23,385 nt of DNA from an uncultured Coprococcus sp. Lineage in GTDB: Bacteria > Bacillota > Clostridia > Lachnospirales > Lachnospiraceae. Numbering within the stretch: the first letter of the stretch is position 1; every line of letters begins with the position of its first letter. Below are positions 1 to 6,363 of the stretch, in pieces. Where the stretch lies: NCBI GenBank assembly GCA_900548215.1, contig URJI01000043.1, forward strand, positions 1 through 23,385, given 5' to 3'. The translations under genes were made by a program, and so were the position numbers. A model generated the notes under the pieces. The model did no database searches. It was not told the DNA's origin and saw only the letters and a program-made list of their open reading frames with translations.

Positions 1-23
1 TGAAATTCTTGTTTGGAATTTCA
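1..23. other. perfect stem-loop at the window edge
   Basis: An 8-base stem (TGAAATTC / GAATTTCA) with a 7-base loop. It lies about 60 bases downstream of the tRNA-Ser(GGA) gene in the direction of tRNA transcription. It could end that transcript, but the sequence that would show a U-run on the minus strand lies outside the window, so the role is open. Confidence 0.35.
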
Positions 24-84
24 GGGTTGTCATGTTGTTAATTTTTCAAGGTTCTTATAAGCTTTTGACACTAAGTATGACTAA

Positions 85-173
85 CGGAGAAGGAGGGATT
101 TGAACCCTCGCGCCGCTATTAACGGCCTACTCCCTTTCCAGGGGAGCCCCTTCAACCGCTTGGGTACTTCTCC
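85..173 (-). tRNA. tRNA-Ser (anticodon GGA)
   Basis: Read on the minus strand this folds as an 89-nt type II tRNA. It has a 7-bp acceptor stem GGAGAAG/CTTCTCC with discriminator G, the anticodon loop CTGGAAA (anticodon GGA at 137-139), a long variable arm, and a T arm GAGGG-TTCAAAT-CCCTC. The anticodon reads UCC/UCU serine codons. No CCA is encoded (the next bases are TTAG), so the 3' end needs RNase Z-type cutting and CCA addition. It sits 39 bp downstream of a second tRNA-Ser and is probably co-transcribed with it. Confidence 0.97.
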
Positions 174-177
174 AGTA

Positions 178-189
178 TCAAGCGCTTGA
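178..189. repeat. 12-bp perfect palindrome in tRNA spacer
   Basis: TCAAGCGCTTGA is a perfect dyad. It directly abuts a second palindrome (190-209), and together they fill most of the 39-bp spacer between the two tRNA-Ser genes. In the precursor RNA this could be a processing structure; that role is inference. Confidence 0.5.
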
Positions 190-209
190 ACTTTCATATG
201 TATGAAAGT
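190..209. repeat. 20-bp perfect palindrome in tRNA spacer
   Basis: ACTTTCATATGTATGAAAGT is self-complementary over all 20 bases. As RNA it gives an 8-bp stem with a 4-base loop, starting 3 bases past the 3' end of tRNA-Ser(UGA). There is no U-run on the minus strand, so it does not look like an intrinsic terminator. A processing hairpin is more likely. Confidence 0.5.
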
Positions 210-212
210 CAG

Positions 213-298
213 CGGAGAGAGAGGGATTCGAACCCTCGCGCCCTTTCGGACAAACGGTTTTCAAGACCGCCTCGTTATGACCGCTTCGATATCTCTCC
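213..298 (-). tRNA. tRNA-Ser (anticodon TGA)
   Basis: An 86-nt type II tRNA on the minus strand. It has acceptor stem GGAGAGA/TCTCTCC with discriminator G, anticodon loop CTTGAAA (TGA at 261-263), a long variable arm and T arm GAGGG-TTCGAAT-CCCTC. It reads UCA and related serine codons. CCA is not encoded. It is the promoter-proximal member of the tRNA pair. Confidence 0.97.
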
Positions 299-338
299 AA
301 GTTGTTTTTGTTTATCGCCATCAACCGACGACTTGTAT

Positions 339-367
339 ATATTAGCACTTTAAGGTTTTTGTGTCAA
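339..367 (-). promoter_or_regulatory. promoter of the tRNA-Ser pair, inside ispD
   Basis: On the minus strand TTGACA (362-367), a 17-base spacer and TAATAT (339-344) form a near-consensus sigma-A promoter about 40 bases before tRNA-Ser(UGA). The -35 lies in the last codons of ispD and the -10 contains the ispD stop codon. Stable-RNA expression is thus probably independent of the upstream operon. Confidence 0.75.
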
Positions 368-1118
368 CATCTTTTTTCAAAAAATTTGAAGCAATTTTTA
401 AATCCTCAGGAGTTGTGATTTTTATGTTCTCATACGCACCCCAGATCACCTTTGTCTTAACCTTGCTATAGCGCTCTACGATCATGGTATCATCCGTTAT
501 ATACGCGTTCTTATCCTCTCCAAGCTTTGCATAACAGCCAAGCAAAAGTTCTCTGTCAAAGCTCTGCGGAGTCTGAATCTGCCACAATCTGGATCTGTCA
601 GGAGTATCCACGCCCATCTGTTCTTCATCAACTATCTTTATGGTATCTTTTACCGGAACTCCGACAGTGCACGCAGGATATTCATTCACTGCATCTATAG
701 AGTCTCTTATTATATTCTGGGTTATGCACGGTCTGGCTCCGTCATGTATAAGTACATACCTGGCCCCATTTGCGGCAATAAGTCCATTTCGCACGGAGTC
801 ATAGCGCTCCGCTCCTCCAGTCACTATCTTACTGATCTTGGTCAGATTATATCTCTCCACTATATCTTTGCTGCAGTATTCGACAGCATCCTCCCCTGCA
901 ACCAGAATAATGTCATCGACAGAGCTGTCCTGAAAAGCCTTGAGTGAGTAATATATCACAGGGTATCCGTCCAGCATCATGAACTGTTTTGGTATATCGC
1001 TGTGCATTCTGCTGCCTTTCCCTGCTGCAAGGACTATTGCTGTAATTCTATCAGCAATAGCAGTATCAGTTCTCTCTACACTTACTTTTTTATATGTATA
1101 ATAACCTTTATCGCCCAT
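342..1118 (-). CDS. ispD: 2-C-methyl-D-erythritol 4-phosphate cytidylyltransferase
   Basis: Catalyses CTP + MEP to CDP-ME in the non-mevalonate isoprenoid pathway; cytosolic. The nucleotide-binding loop AAGKGSRM follows strand one at about residues 29-36, with the downstream HDGARP motif and a C-terminal ITTPEDL region typical of IspD. I chose the ATG at 1118 (258 aa) because GGGGAG (1128-1133) is 9 bases upstream. An ATG at 1124 is only 3 bases from it, and a TTG further up would overlap the site. The protein has about 23 residues before the usual first strand (ITAIVLAAGKG), longer than most IspDs, and no start codon is visible closer to that strand. It follows tsaD by about 50 bases, so it is probably co-transcribed. 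Its 3' end doubles as the tRNA promoter. Confidence 0.95.
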   Translation of the reverse strand: MGDKGYYTYKKVSVERTDTAIADRITAIVLAAGKGSRMHSDIPKQFMMLDGYPVIYYSLKAFQDSSVDDIILVAGEDAVEYCSKDIVERYNLTKISKIVTGGAERYDSVRNGLIAANGARYVLIHDGARPCITQNIIRDSIDAVNEYPACTVGVPVKDTIKIVDEEQMGVDTPDRSRLWQIQTPQSFDRELLLGCYAKLGEDKNAYITDDTMIVERYSKVKTKVIWGAYENIKITTPEDLKIASNFLKKDVDTKTLKC

Positions 1119-1169
1119 TTTCATCTTCTCCCCAAAGCACAATACTTCTATAGTGCATTTGTCCGCTTG

Positions 1170-2192
1170 CTATCTCTCACCCAGCTTGAGGTTTGGTATG
1201 GCATTAAGATCCCATCCATGTCTGGTCCCATTTATGTATTCATAGTATCCCGCAGCACCTATCATGGCGGCATTGTCTGTACACAGTATAGGTGACGGAT
1301 TGTACAGAGTAAGCCCCGCTTTGTCACAGGCAGCCTTCATACTTGCTCTCAGTGCAGAATTGGATGCAACTCCACCCGCAATGGCGATCTTATCCATATG
1401 GAATTCTTTTGCCGCGGCTACTGCATGTTCCGTGAGCACCTCTGTTACAGCCTTCTGGAACGAGGCAGCTACATCCGCTTCATTTATCTCTTCATCTCTC
1501 ATGTGAGCCTGATTGATATAGTTGAGCACCGCAGATTTCAAGCCACTGAAACTAAAATCGTACACAGACTCGGCCACTTTCGCTCTTGGGAATACTATGG
1601 CGTCAGGATTACCTTCCTTTGCTTTTTTGTCTATCTTTGGTCCCCCCGGATATCCGAGGCCTATAGCCCTGGCTACCTTGTCAAATGCTTCTCCGGCAGC
1701 ATCATCCCTTGTTATACCAAGTATCTCAAATTTTCCGTAATCCACCACTTTTACGAGATGGGTGTGCCCTCCTGACACGACAAGGCACATGAATGGCGGT
1801 TCGAGATCCTTGTTCTCTATATAATTTGCGGCAATATGTCCCTCGATGTGATGAACCCCCACAAGAGGAATATCTTTGGCAAATGCTATAGCTTTGGCTG
1901 CTCCAACACCCACAAGAAGAGCTCCTACAAGTCCCGGGCCATAGGTGACTGCAACTGCATCTATGTCATCAAGGGTACACTCTGCCTCCTTGAGTGCCTG
2001 TCTGATGACCTGATTTATCTTCTCTATATGTTTTCTGGACGCAATCTCAGGGACTACGCCACCATACAATGTATGGATATCAATCTGTGAATATATGACA
2101 TTTGACAATACGTTTCTTCCATTCACTACCACGGCTGCAGATGTCTCATCACAGGAAGACTCTATAGCCAGTATCTTTACTTCTTTTTCCAT
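1170..2192 (-). CDS. tsaD: tRNA N6-threonylcarbamoyladenosine transferase TsaD
   Basis: TsaD (Gcp/YgjD/Kae1 family) moves the threonylcarbamoyl group from TC-AMP to A37 of ANN-decoding tRNAs, acting with TsaB and TsaE. The 340-aa length is typical. It opens with the ASKHA phosphate-binding segment LAIESSCDETS, has the metal-binding HHIEGH motif near residue 112, the VSGGHTHL segment, and the late GGVASNSALR and CTDNAAMIG motifs. The ATG at 2192 is preceded by AGGTGAG at good spacing. It lies 57 bases after RNase Z in the same direction. TsaB and TsaE are about 2 kb upstream on the same strand, so three of the four bacterial t6A proteins (TsaC is not in the window) are together. Confidence 0.98.
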   Translation of the reverse strand: MEKEVKILAIESSCDETSAAVVVNGRNVLSNVIYSQIDIHTLYGGVVPEIASRKHIEKINQVIRQALKEAECTLDDIDAVAVTYGPGLVGALLVGVGAAKAIAFAKDIPLVGVHHIEGHIAANYIENKDLEPPFMCLVVSGGHTHLVKVVDYGKFEILGITRDDAAGEAFDKVARAIGLGYPGGPKIDKKAKEGNPDAIVFPRAKVAESVYDFSFSGLKSAVLNYINQAHMRDEEINEADVAASFQKAVTEVLTEHAVAAAKEFHMDKIAIAGGVASNSALRASMKAACDKAGLTLYNPSPILCTDNAAMIGAAGYYEYINGTRHGWDLNAIPNLKLGER

Positions 2193-2249
2193 AATCTCTC
2201 ACCTTTGCCGATATAGATAATCAAATATTCTTCTGTATCCCCGTATGCA

Positions 2250-3167
2250 TCATTCATCTTCAGAAAACCTGAGTGTGGTGGCTGCTCTGTCTTTAGCCGC
2301 CACCGTGCGCGGAAATATCTCCCTTATTTCGTCCATAAATACAGCTGGTTTTGACATTGAAGGGCTGTAATGTGTAAGCCACATCTCGCCCACGTCAGCT
2401 TTTGCAGCTATGGCCGCAGCCTCCTGCATCATCATGTGCTTATGCTCCAACGCCTTTATCTCTTTGTCTTTCTCACCGTACATGCCCTCACAAATGAATA
2501 GGTCAGAGCCCGCTGCATACTTTTCTATAAGCGGCGTAGGCCTTGTATCTGTACAGTACGTCAATTTCAGTCCCTTGCGGTCCGGACCAAGAACCATATC
2601 CGGAGTATAGATCTTGCCTTCCTCCTCGAATGTGTTCCCCTTCTGAAGCCCATTCCAATATTTCATCGGAATGTCATTTTCACGGGCACGGTCTACACTG
2701 AATTTGCCGACTCTTGGGAGTGACATGGAATATCCATAGCAAGTCACATTGTGATTCACCCTGAATGCATCGACCTTGATATCCTGCCACATAAAACTAT
2801 CTTCTACATCGGCCAGCTCTTTGAACTGTATCTCAAATGGCAGCTCAGGGGCTATAACCCGGAGGGAGTTCACAACCTTTTCAAGTCTCTTCGGTCCCAC
2901 CATGAGAAGCGGCTCTGTCCTCTCTGCATTGCCAATCGTGAGCAGGAGTCCAGGCAGGCCGCTTATGTGATCTGCATGATAATGTGTAAAGCAAATCACA
3001 TCTATCTGCTTGAATCCCACTGTTCCCTGCTGCCTCATGGACGTCTGAGTTCCCTCTCCACAATCAATCAGCATCTCATGTCCATTATATTTAACCACAA
3101 GTGATGTCAAAGCTCTGTATGGCAGTGGCATCATACCTCCGGTTCCCAAAAGACATACGTCTATCAT
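2250..3167 (-). CDS. rnz: ribonuclease Z (tRNA 3' endonuclease)
   Basis: A metallo-beta-lactamase-fold endonuclease that removes the 3' trailer of tRNA precursors lacking an encoded CCA. The 305-aa length matches the short RNase Z form. The zinc motif THYHADH occupies residues 61-67 (H62, H64, D66, H67) and is followed by SGLPGLL. The later CTDTRPT, EHKHM and LTHYSPSM segments supply the other metal ligands. The start is supported by GGAG 7 bases upstream of ATG. It sits 30 bases after a small cysteine-rich gene and before tsaD. Both tRNA genes in the window lack CCA and so are expected substrates. Family assignment is firm; the exact tRNA set is inference. Confidence 0.93.
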   Translation of the reverse strand: MIDVCLLGTGGMMPLPYRALTSLVVKYNGHEMLIDCGEGTQTSMRQQGTVGFKQIDVICFTHYHADHISGLPGLLLTIGNAERTEPLLMVGPKRLEKVVNSLRVIAPELPFEIQFKELADVEDSFMWQDIKVDAFRVNHNVTCYGYSMSLPRVGKFSVDRARENDIPMKYWNGLQKGNTFEEEGKIYTPDMVLGPDRKGLKLTYCTDTRPTPLIEKYAAGSDLFICEGMYGEKDKEIKALEHKHMMMQEAAAIAAKADVGEMWLTHYSPSMSKPAVFMDEIREIFPRTVAAKDRAATTLRFSEDE

Positions 3168-3197
3168 CTTCTATCTCCGTTTCTAAGTGCAGTTATG

Positions 3198-3413
3198 CTA
3201 TGCATATTCTGTCACATCATCTATTTCAGGAGAAACAACACAATCATCCACAAATCTGTCGAAGCACTCTTCACACATTCTAATGGTATATCTCTTTCCA
3301 TCTTTGCGTGAGAAATATCCCCATTCTTTCCGAATGAGAAGATAGTCCTCCTTATCGTGCTTTTCTCCGAATATTATCTTTCTTCCACACATATTGCATC
3401 TGATCTCGCTCAT
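3198..3413 (-). CDS. small cysteine-rich protein of unknown function
   Basis: A 71-aa protein I do not recognise by name. It has two CxxC pairs (C6/C9 in CNMC and C47/C50 in CEEC) plus C58. The pairs are separated by a charged and aromatic stretch, which is the layout of a small zinc-ribbon or treble-clef domain. There is no signal peptide or membrane segment. AGGAGAT lies 5 bases before the ATG, a strong ribosome binding site, and codon use looks like that of its neighbours, so it is probably real. It is the first gene after a 133-base gap with a possible promoter, and is followed within 30 bases by rnz. A tRNA or nucleic-acid link is suggested only by location. Confidence 0.85.
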   Translation of the reverse strand: MSEIRCNMCGRKIIFGEKHDKEDYLLIRKEWGYFSRKDGKRYTIRMCEECFDRFVDDCVVSPEIDDVTEYA

Positions 3414-3482
3414 GTCTTATCTCCTGTCCGACTGTTTTTAGTCTTTCACTATGTGTCTGATTATAAGCCAGATCGATCATAT

Positions 3483-3511
3483 AATATACTGACAATGTTT
3501 ACCACAATCAA
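3483..3511 (-). promoter_or_regulatory. possible promoter before the cysteine-rich gene and rnz-tsaD-ispD
   Basis: On the minus strand TTGATT (3506-3511), 17 bases and TATATT (3483-3488). It lies in the 133-base gap between rimI and the cysteine-rich gene, the only sizeable gap in this cluster. I see no strong terminator hairpin in the gap, so read-through from rimI may also occur. Confidence 0.4.
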
Positions 3512-3546
3512 TTTTTACTTCATTGCCTTTACGATTATTTGTCAAA

Positions 3547-4056
3547 TTACAGGTCTGCCTGCATGACGATTCCATCTTCATCCGGCTCACTATAATATTT
3601 TTTTCTTCTTGAAATTTCTTTGAATCCCAGGGATCTATACATATTCCGAGCGGGGTCATTTGATTCCCGGACTTCAAGGAATATCTTAATCGCCCCCAGA
3701 GCTTGGCAGTCTTCTATCATTCGTCCCATAAGAAGCAATCCCAGCCCCCGTCTTCGGTGTTCTGGTCTCACAGCAACCCTGAGAAGGTCAGCGCTGTCAC
3801 ACACCACAGAATATATTATATAACCGCAGATGCGGTTATTCTGGATATATACAAATACCTTATCATAAGCTCCTTCTATAGAGTCTGCGATCATTTGCTC
3901 ATTCCAGGCATGAGAGAATACCAATCTTTCTATCTCTGATATTGCTCCGGCATGTCTTTTTTCTGCACATACTATATCAAAATGTGCAGATTCGCAGTGA
4001 GCCTCTGCGAGCTTGTCAGGCGTCTTATCTAGAATATTCACAGCACTGTTATTCAT
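3547..4056 (-). CDS. rimI: ribosomal protein S18-alanine N-acetyltransferase (RimI-type GNAT)
   Basis: A GNAT-fold N-acetyltransferase; RimI acetylates the N-terminal alanine of ribosomal protein S18. The acetyl-CoA pyrophosphate loop RRRGLG is at residues 101-106 after the strand LLRVAVRPEH, and the C-terminal EVRESNDPARNMYRSLGF segment is the RimI-type signature. I place the start at the ATG at 4056 (169 aa). It overlaps the tsaB stop by a few bases, which suggests translational coupling, and the ribosome binding site is weak (GGCAG). An open frame continues 44 codons upstream, but that would lie inside tsaB and lacks any family similarity. The tsaE-tsaB-rimI order is common in Bacillota. 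Substrate is inferred from the family and the neighbourhood. Confidence 0.92.
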   Translation of the reverse strand: MNNSAVNILDKTPDKLAEAHCESAHFDIVCAEKRHAGAISEIERLVFSHAWNEQMIADSIEGAYDKVFVYIQNNRICGYIIYSVVCDSADLLRVAVRPEHRRRGLGLLLMGRMIEDCQALGAIKIFLEVRESNDPARNMYRSLGFKEISRRKKYYSEPDEDGIVMQADL

Positions 4057-4774
4057 TTGCAGTTCTGCCTGCTTTCTGTCTCTCCGCACGCTCGCGCTCC
4101 GCCTGGGATTGTCTGAGATATTCAGGAGCGAAATCATCACCCGAAGTATATATACCTTCTTCGTATCTCTTCTTTGCTGCCACAGCAACAGAACCAGCTC
4201 TCTGCTTATTCATATGAGCAGGGGCAAATGAAAATGGTACCGTCATCTTCTGCCTGATGGTATCAGCATACACATCTATACCATCTCCCACGAACAGCAC
4301 TTCCTCTCCCCTGTCTCCAAGAACTTCTATAAGCTCATCTATATCCATAGGGACCTGATCCATCAGAACTTCCATTTTATCGTCTTTGTCAAATCTGTAT
4401 AAACCTGTATAGACCTGCCTTCTTCTGGCATCCATGATCGGGCAGATGATGCGTCTGCTTCCCCATGCATTGTAGGCAAGCGCCTCAAGTGTAGGAACCG
4501 CTACAACAGGTATATCCCAGGCAAGAGCAAGTCCTTTGACTGTTGCTGATCCTATTCTAAGGCCAGTGAAAGAACCTGGTCCCGCCGCAACCGCAAGCAG
4601 GTCAAAACTTTTCTTGTCAGTCTCCGTCATCCTGACAACTTCATCAAGCATAGGAAGAAGCGTCTGTGAATGAGTCTTTTTATAGTTCGTCGTATATTCT
4701 GCTATCAAATTATCATCCTGGACTATCGCCACCGATGCGACAAGCCCTGAACTGTCAAATGCCAGGATCTTCAT
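4049..4774 (-). CDS. tsaB: tRNA threonylcarbamoyladenosine biosynthesis protein TsaB
   Basis: An ASKHA-fold paralogue of TsaD without catalytic metal ligands. It dimerises with TsaD and is needed for t6A37 formation. The N-terminus LAFDSSGLVASVAI and the segments THSQTLLPMLDE and AAGPGSFTGLRIG (around residues 64-76) are characteristic. The 241-aa length is typical. The ATG lies 2 bases after the tsaE stop, and its 3' end overlaps rimI, so the three genes form one tight unit. The C-terminus is rich in R/E/A residues and is the least conserved part. Confidence 0.97.
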   Translation of the reverse strand: MKILAFDSSGLVASVAIVQDDNLIAEYTTNYKKTHSQTLLPMLDEVVRMTETDKKSFDLLAVAAGPGSFTGLRIGSATVKGLALAWDIPVVAVPTLEALAYNAWGSRRIICPIMDARRRQVYTGLYRFDKDDKMEVLMDQVPMDIDELIEVLGDRGEEVLFVGDGIDVYADTIRQKMTVPFSFAPAHMNKQRAGSVAVAAKKRYEEGIYTSGDDFAPEYLRQSQAERERAERQKAGRTANE

Positions 4775-4776
4775 AT

Positions 4777-5208
4777 CTACATATGCCTCTCTTCTATCGT
4801 AATACGTCTGTAATCTAGTCCTTTTTCAAGATCTTTTTCTATATCTATTCTTATGTATGTATCAGGAAGTATATCTTCTATAAGATTTGCCCACTCTATC
4901 AGGCAGACGCCATCCCCATATATCATCTCGTTGTAGCCGATCTCGTCCATCTCATCTACATCGCCTATTCTGTACACATCAAAATGATACAGTGGAAGTC
5001 TTCCCTCATCATACTCTTTCACTATCGTGAATGTGGGACTGTTCACAACTTCAGTTATTCCAAGTCCCGCTGCAACTCCCTGCGAAATTATCGTCTTGCC
5101 AACTCCAAGATCTCCGTATATACAGTATACCTGTCCCGAAACTGCATTCTGTCCAAGCCGTACTCCCGTGTTGTAAGTTTCTTCTCTGCTATTGCTTTCT
5201 ATGACCAT
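4777..5208 (-). CDS. tsaE: tRNA threonylcarbamoyladenosine biosynthesis ATPase TsaE
   Basis: A small P-loop ATPase that works with the TsaB-TsaD complex to allow repeated rounds of t6A synthesis. The Walker A motif GDLGVGKT is at residues 32-39, followed by SPTFTIVKEY, HFDVYRI and LIEWAN, all TsaE hallmarks. The 143-aa length is usual. AGGAGAG lies 3-4 bases before the ATG. It is 62 bases downstream of the deaminase gene with no terminator between them, so it is probably in the same transcript. Confidence 0.97.
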   Translation of the reverse strand: MVIESNSREETYNTGVRLGQNAVSGQVYCIYGDLGVGKTIISQGVAAGLGITEVVNSPTFTIVKEYDEGRLPLYHFDVYRIGDVDEMDEIGYNEMIYGDGVCLIEWANLIEDILPDTYIRIDIEKDLEKGLDYRRITIEERHM

Positions 5209-5270
5209 ATTCTCTCCTGTCTTTCATGCATATTTGATTTCTTCAGTCCGTCGGATCGACACTTATTCTT

Positions 5271-5750
5271 CTAAAGATCAAGTGTGATCTTCCTTCCCTT
5301 CGATTCAAATGGTCTGTATGTAACACCAGCCATATCAAACATTTTTTTTGAGGCTATGGTACTCTCTGTCATAGCGTACTTGTCTGACATATACACAACT
5401 TCCTTTATTCCGCACTGGATAATCGCCTTTGCGCACTCGTTACATGGGAACAGGGTAGAATAAATAATCGCATCCTTGAGATTGCCGCCTCTATAGTTAA
5501 GGATCGAATTCAATTCTGCATGACATACATAGAAATATTTGTTGTCAAGCGGGTCACCAGTTTTTCCCCATGGCATTGTATCATCATCACAACCAGCAGG
5601 CATACCGTTGTAGCCCATTGACAGGATTCTGTTGTTCTTGTCCACTATGCACGCTCCAACCTGTGTTGAGGGATCTTTGCTTCGTTCTGCTGACATCATC
5701 GCAATTCCCATAAAATACTGATCCCATGATATATAATCTGTTCTCTTCAT
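5271..5750 (-). CDS. dCMP deaminase (ComEB-like)
   Basis: A zinc-dependent cytidine/deoxycytidylate deaminase-fold enzyme converting dCMP to dUMP for dTTP synthesis. The zinc motifs are CHAE (H77, E79 as catalytic acid) and PCNEC (C103, C106); TQVGACIV and MGYNGMPAGC are dCMP-deaminase segments. I chose the ATG at 5750 (159 aa) because GGAAAGGAG ends 7 bases before it. An ATG 24 bases further up lies upstream of that site. It is preceded by a 140-base leader holding three hairpins (5784-5868). Whether it is allosterically controlled by dCTP/dTTP, as in related enzymes, cannot be seen. Confidence 0.93.
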   Translation of the reverse strand: MKRTDYISWDQYFMGIAMMSAERSKDPSTQVGACIVDKNNRILSMGYNGMPAGCDDDTMPWGKTGDPLDNKYFYVCHAELNSILNYRGGNLKDAIIYSTLFPCNECAKAIIQCGIKEVVYMSDKYAMTESTIASKKMFDMAGVTYRPFESKGRKITLDL

Positions 5751-5785
5751 ACCCTGACTCCTTTCCAAGTTCATTAAAGGAATCC

Positions 5786-5802
5786 CCCGCCTTAACGGCG
5801 GG
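5786..5802 (-). other. GC-rich hairpin 1 between lysC and the deaminase gene
   Basis: CCCGCC/GGCGGG, a 6-bp stem with a 5-base loop, flanked on the minus strand by G-runs and by AAGG/CCTT that can extend it with an internal loop. It lies about 36 bases before the deaminase start. There is no U-run, so it does not read as a simple terminator. Confidence 0.5.
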
Positions 5803-5815
5803 TCCCCCTTATGAT

Positions 5816-5847
5816 AATATAAGCCGGAGTTTCCCCCGGCGTATATT
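5816..5847 (-). other. long hairpin 2 with GAAA tetraloop
   Basis: On the minus strand AATATA and a GCCGGGG arm pair with CTCCGGC and TATATT around a GAAA tetraloop, with one mismatch between the two helices. One pair is G-U on the minus strand and would be an A-C mismatch on the plus strand. This favours a folded minus-strand RNA. Either a structured leader or a lysC 3' end. Confidence 0.6.
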
Positions 5848-5853
5848 GTAAGA

Positions 5854-5868
5854 TCCTGCTAGGCAGGA
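5854..5868 (-). other. hairpin 3 just after lysC
   Basis: TCCTGC/GCAGGA with a 3-base loop, about 20 bases past the lysC stop codon in the direction of transcription. There is no U-run. It is the first of three stem-loops in a row before the deaminase gene. Confidence 0.45.
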
Positions 5869-5889
5869 CTGTATATGATTCTGTTGGGA

Positions 5890-6363
5890 TTAACGATCGC
5901 CGAGTGCGAACTTGTCATGAATTGCATTCATTGCGCGCTCTGTATACTGCTCATCGATAAGTACAGTAACTCTGATCTCTGATGTTGATATCATTCTGAT
6001 ATTGATGTTCTCATCGTAGAGAGCCTCGAACATCTTTGCTGCAACGCCTGCATTCGACTGCATACCTGCACCTACGATTGAAACCTTTGCAACGTCCTTA
6101 TTTACATCAATGCTCTCAAACTTACCGATATTGTTCTTGATGATCTCCTCTGCTCTGTCTGCATTCTCGTCGCTGCATGTGAATGTGATATCCTTTGTTC
6201 CATGTCTACCAACTGACTGCAGGATCATATCTATATTGATGTCATTCTTTGCAAGCAGGTTGAAAAGCTTGAATGCAACACCTGGTGTGTCCTCCAATCC
6301 TACAACTGCTACTCTTGCTGAGTCTGCATCTGCTGCTACTCCACTAACTAACATCTTCTCCAT
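5890..6363 (-). CDS. lysC: predicted aspartate kinase beta subunit (internal in-frame start)
   Basis: Inside lysC the sequence TAAGGAGG (6372-6379), the full complement of the 16S rRNA tail, lies exactly 8 bases before an in-frame ATG (codon 245). Translation from there gives 157 aa containing only the two ACT regulatory domains. Bacillus subtilis aspartokinase II and Corynebacterium aspartokinase are known to make such a beta subunit from an internal start and to assemble as alpha2beta2. The site and spacing are seen directly; the product is inferred. Confidence 0.7.
   Translation of the reverse strand: MEKMLVSGVAADADSARVAVVGLEDTPGVAFKLFNLLAKNDINIDMILQSVGRHGTKDITFTCSDENADRAEEIIKNNIGKFESIDVNKDVAKVSIVGAGMQSNAGVAAKMFEALYDENINIRMISTSEIRVTVLIDEQYTERAMNAIHDKFALGDR

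Noticed and set aside
85..298. tRNA-Ser genes as substrates of the t6A enzymes nearby
   Set aside because: t6A is placed on tRNAs decoding ANN codons; these read UCN, so the closeness does not imply a substrate link.
2881..3063. Minus-strand small ORF within the rnz region in another frame
   Set aside because: It lies inside the well-supported RNase Z gene and shows no family features or start signal.
4057..4188. N-terminal extension of RimI
   Set aside because: It lies entirely within tsaB in another frame and has no GNAT features.
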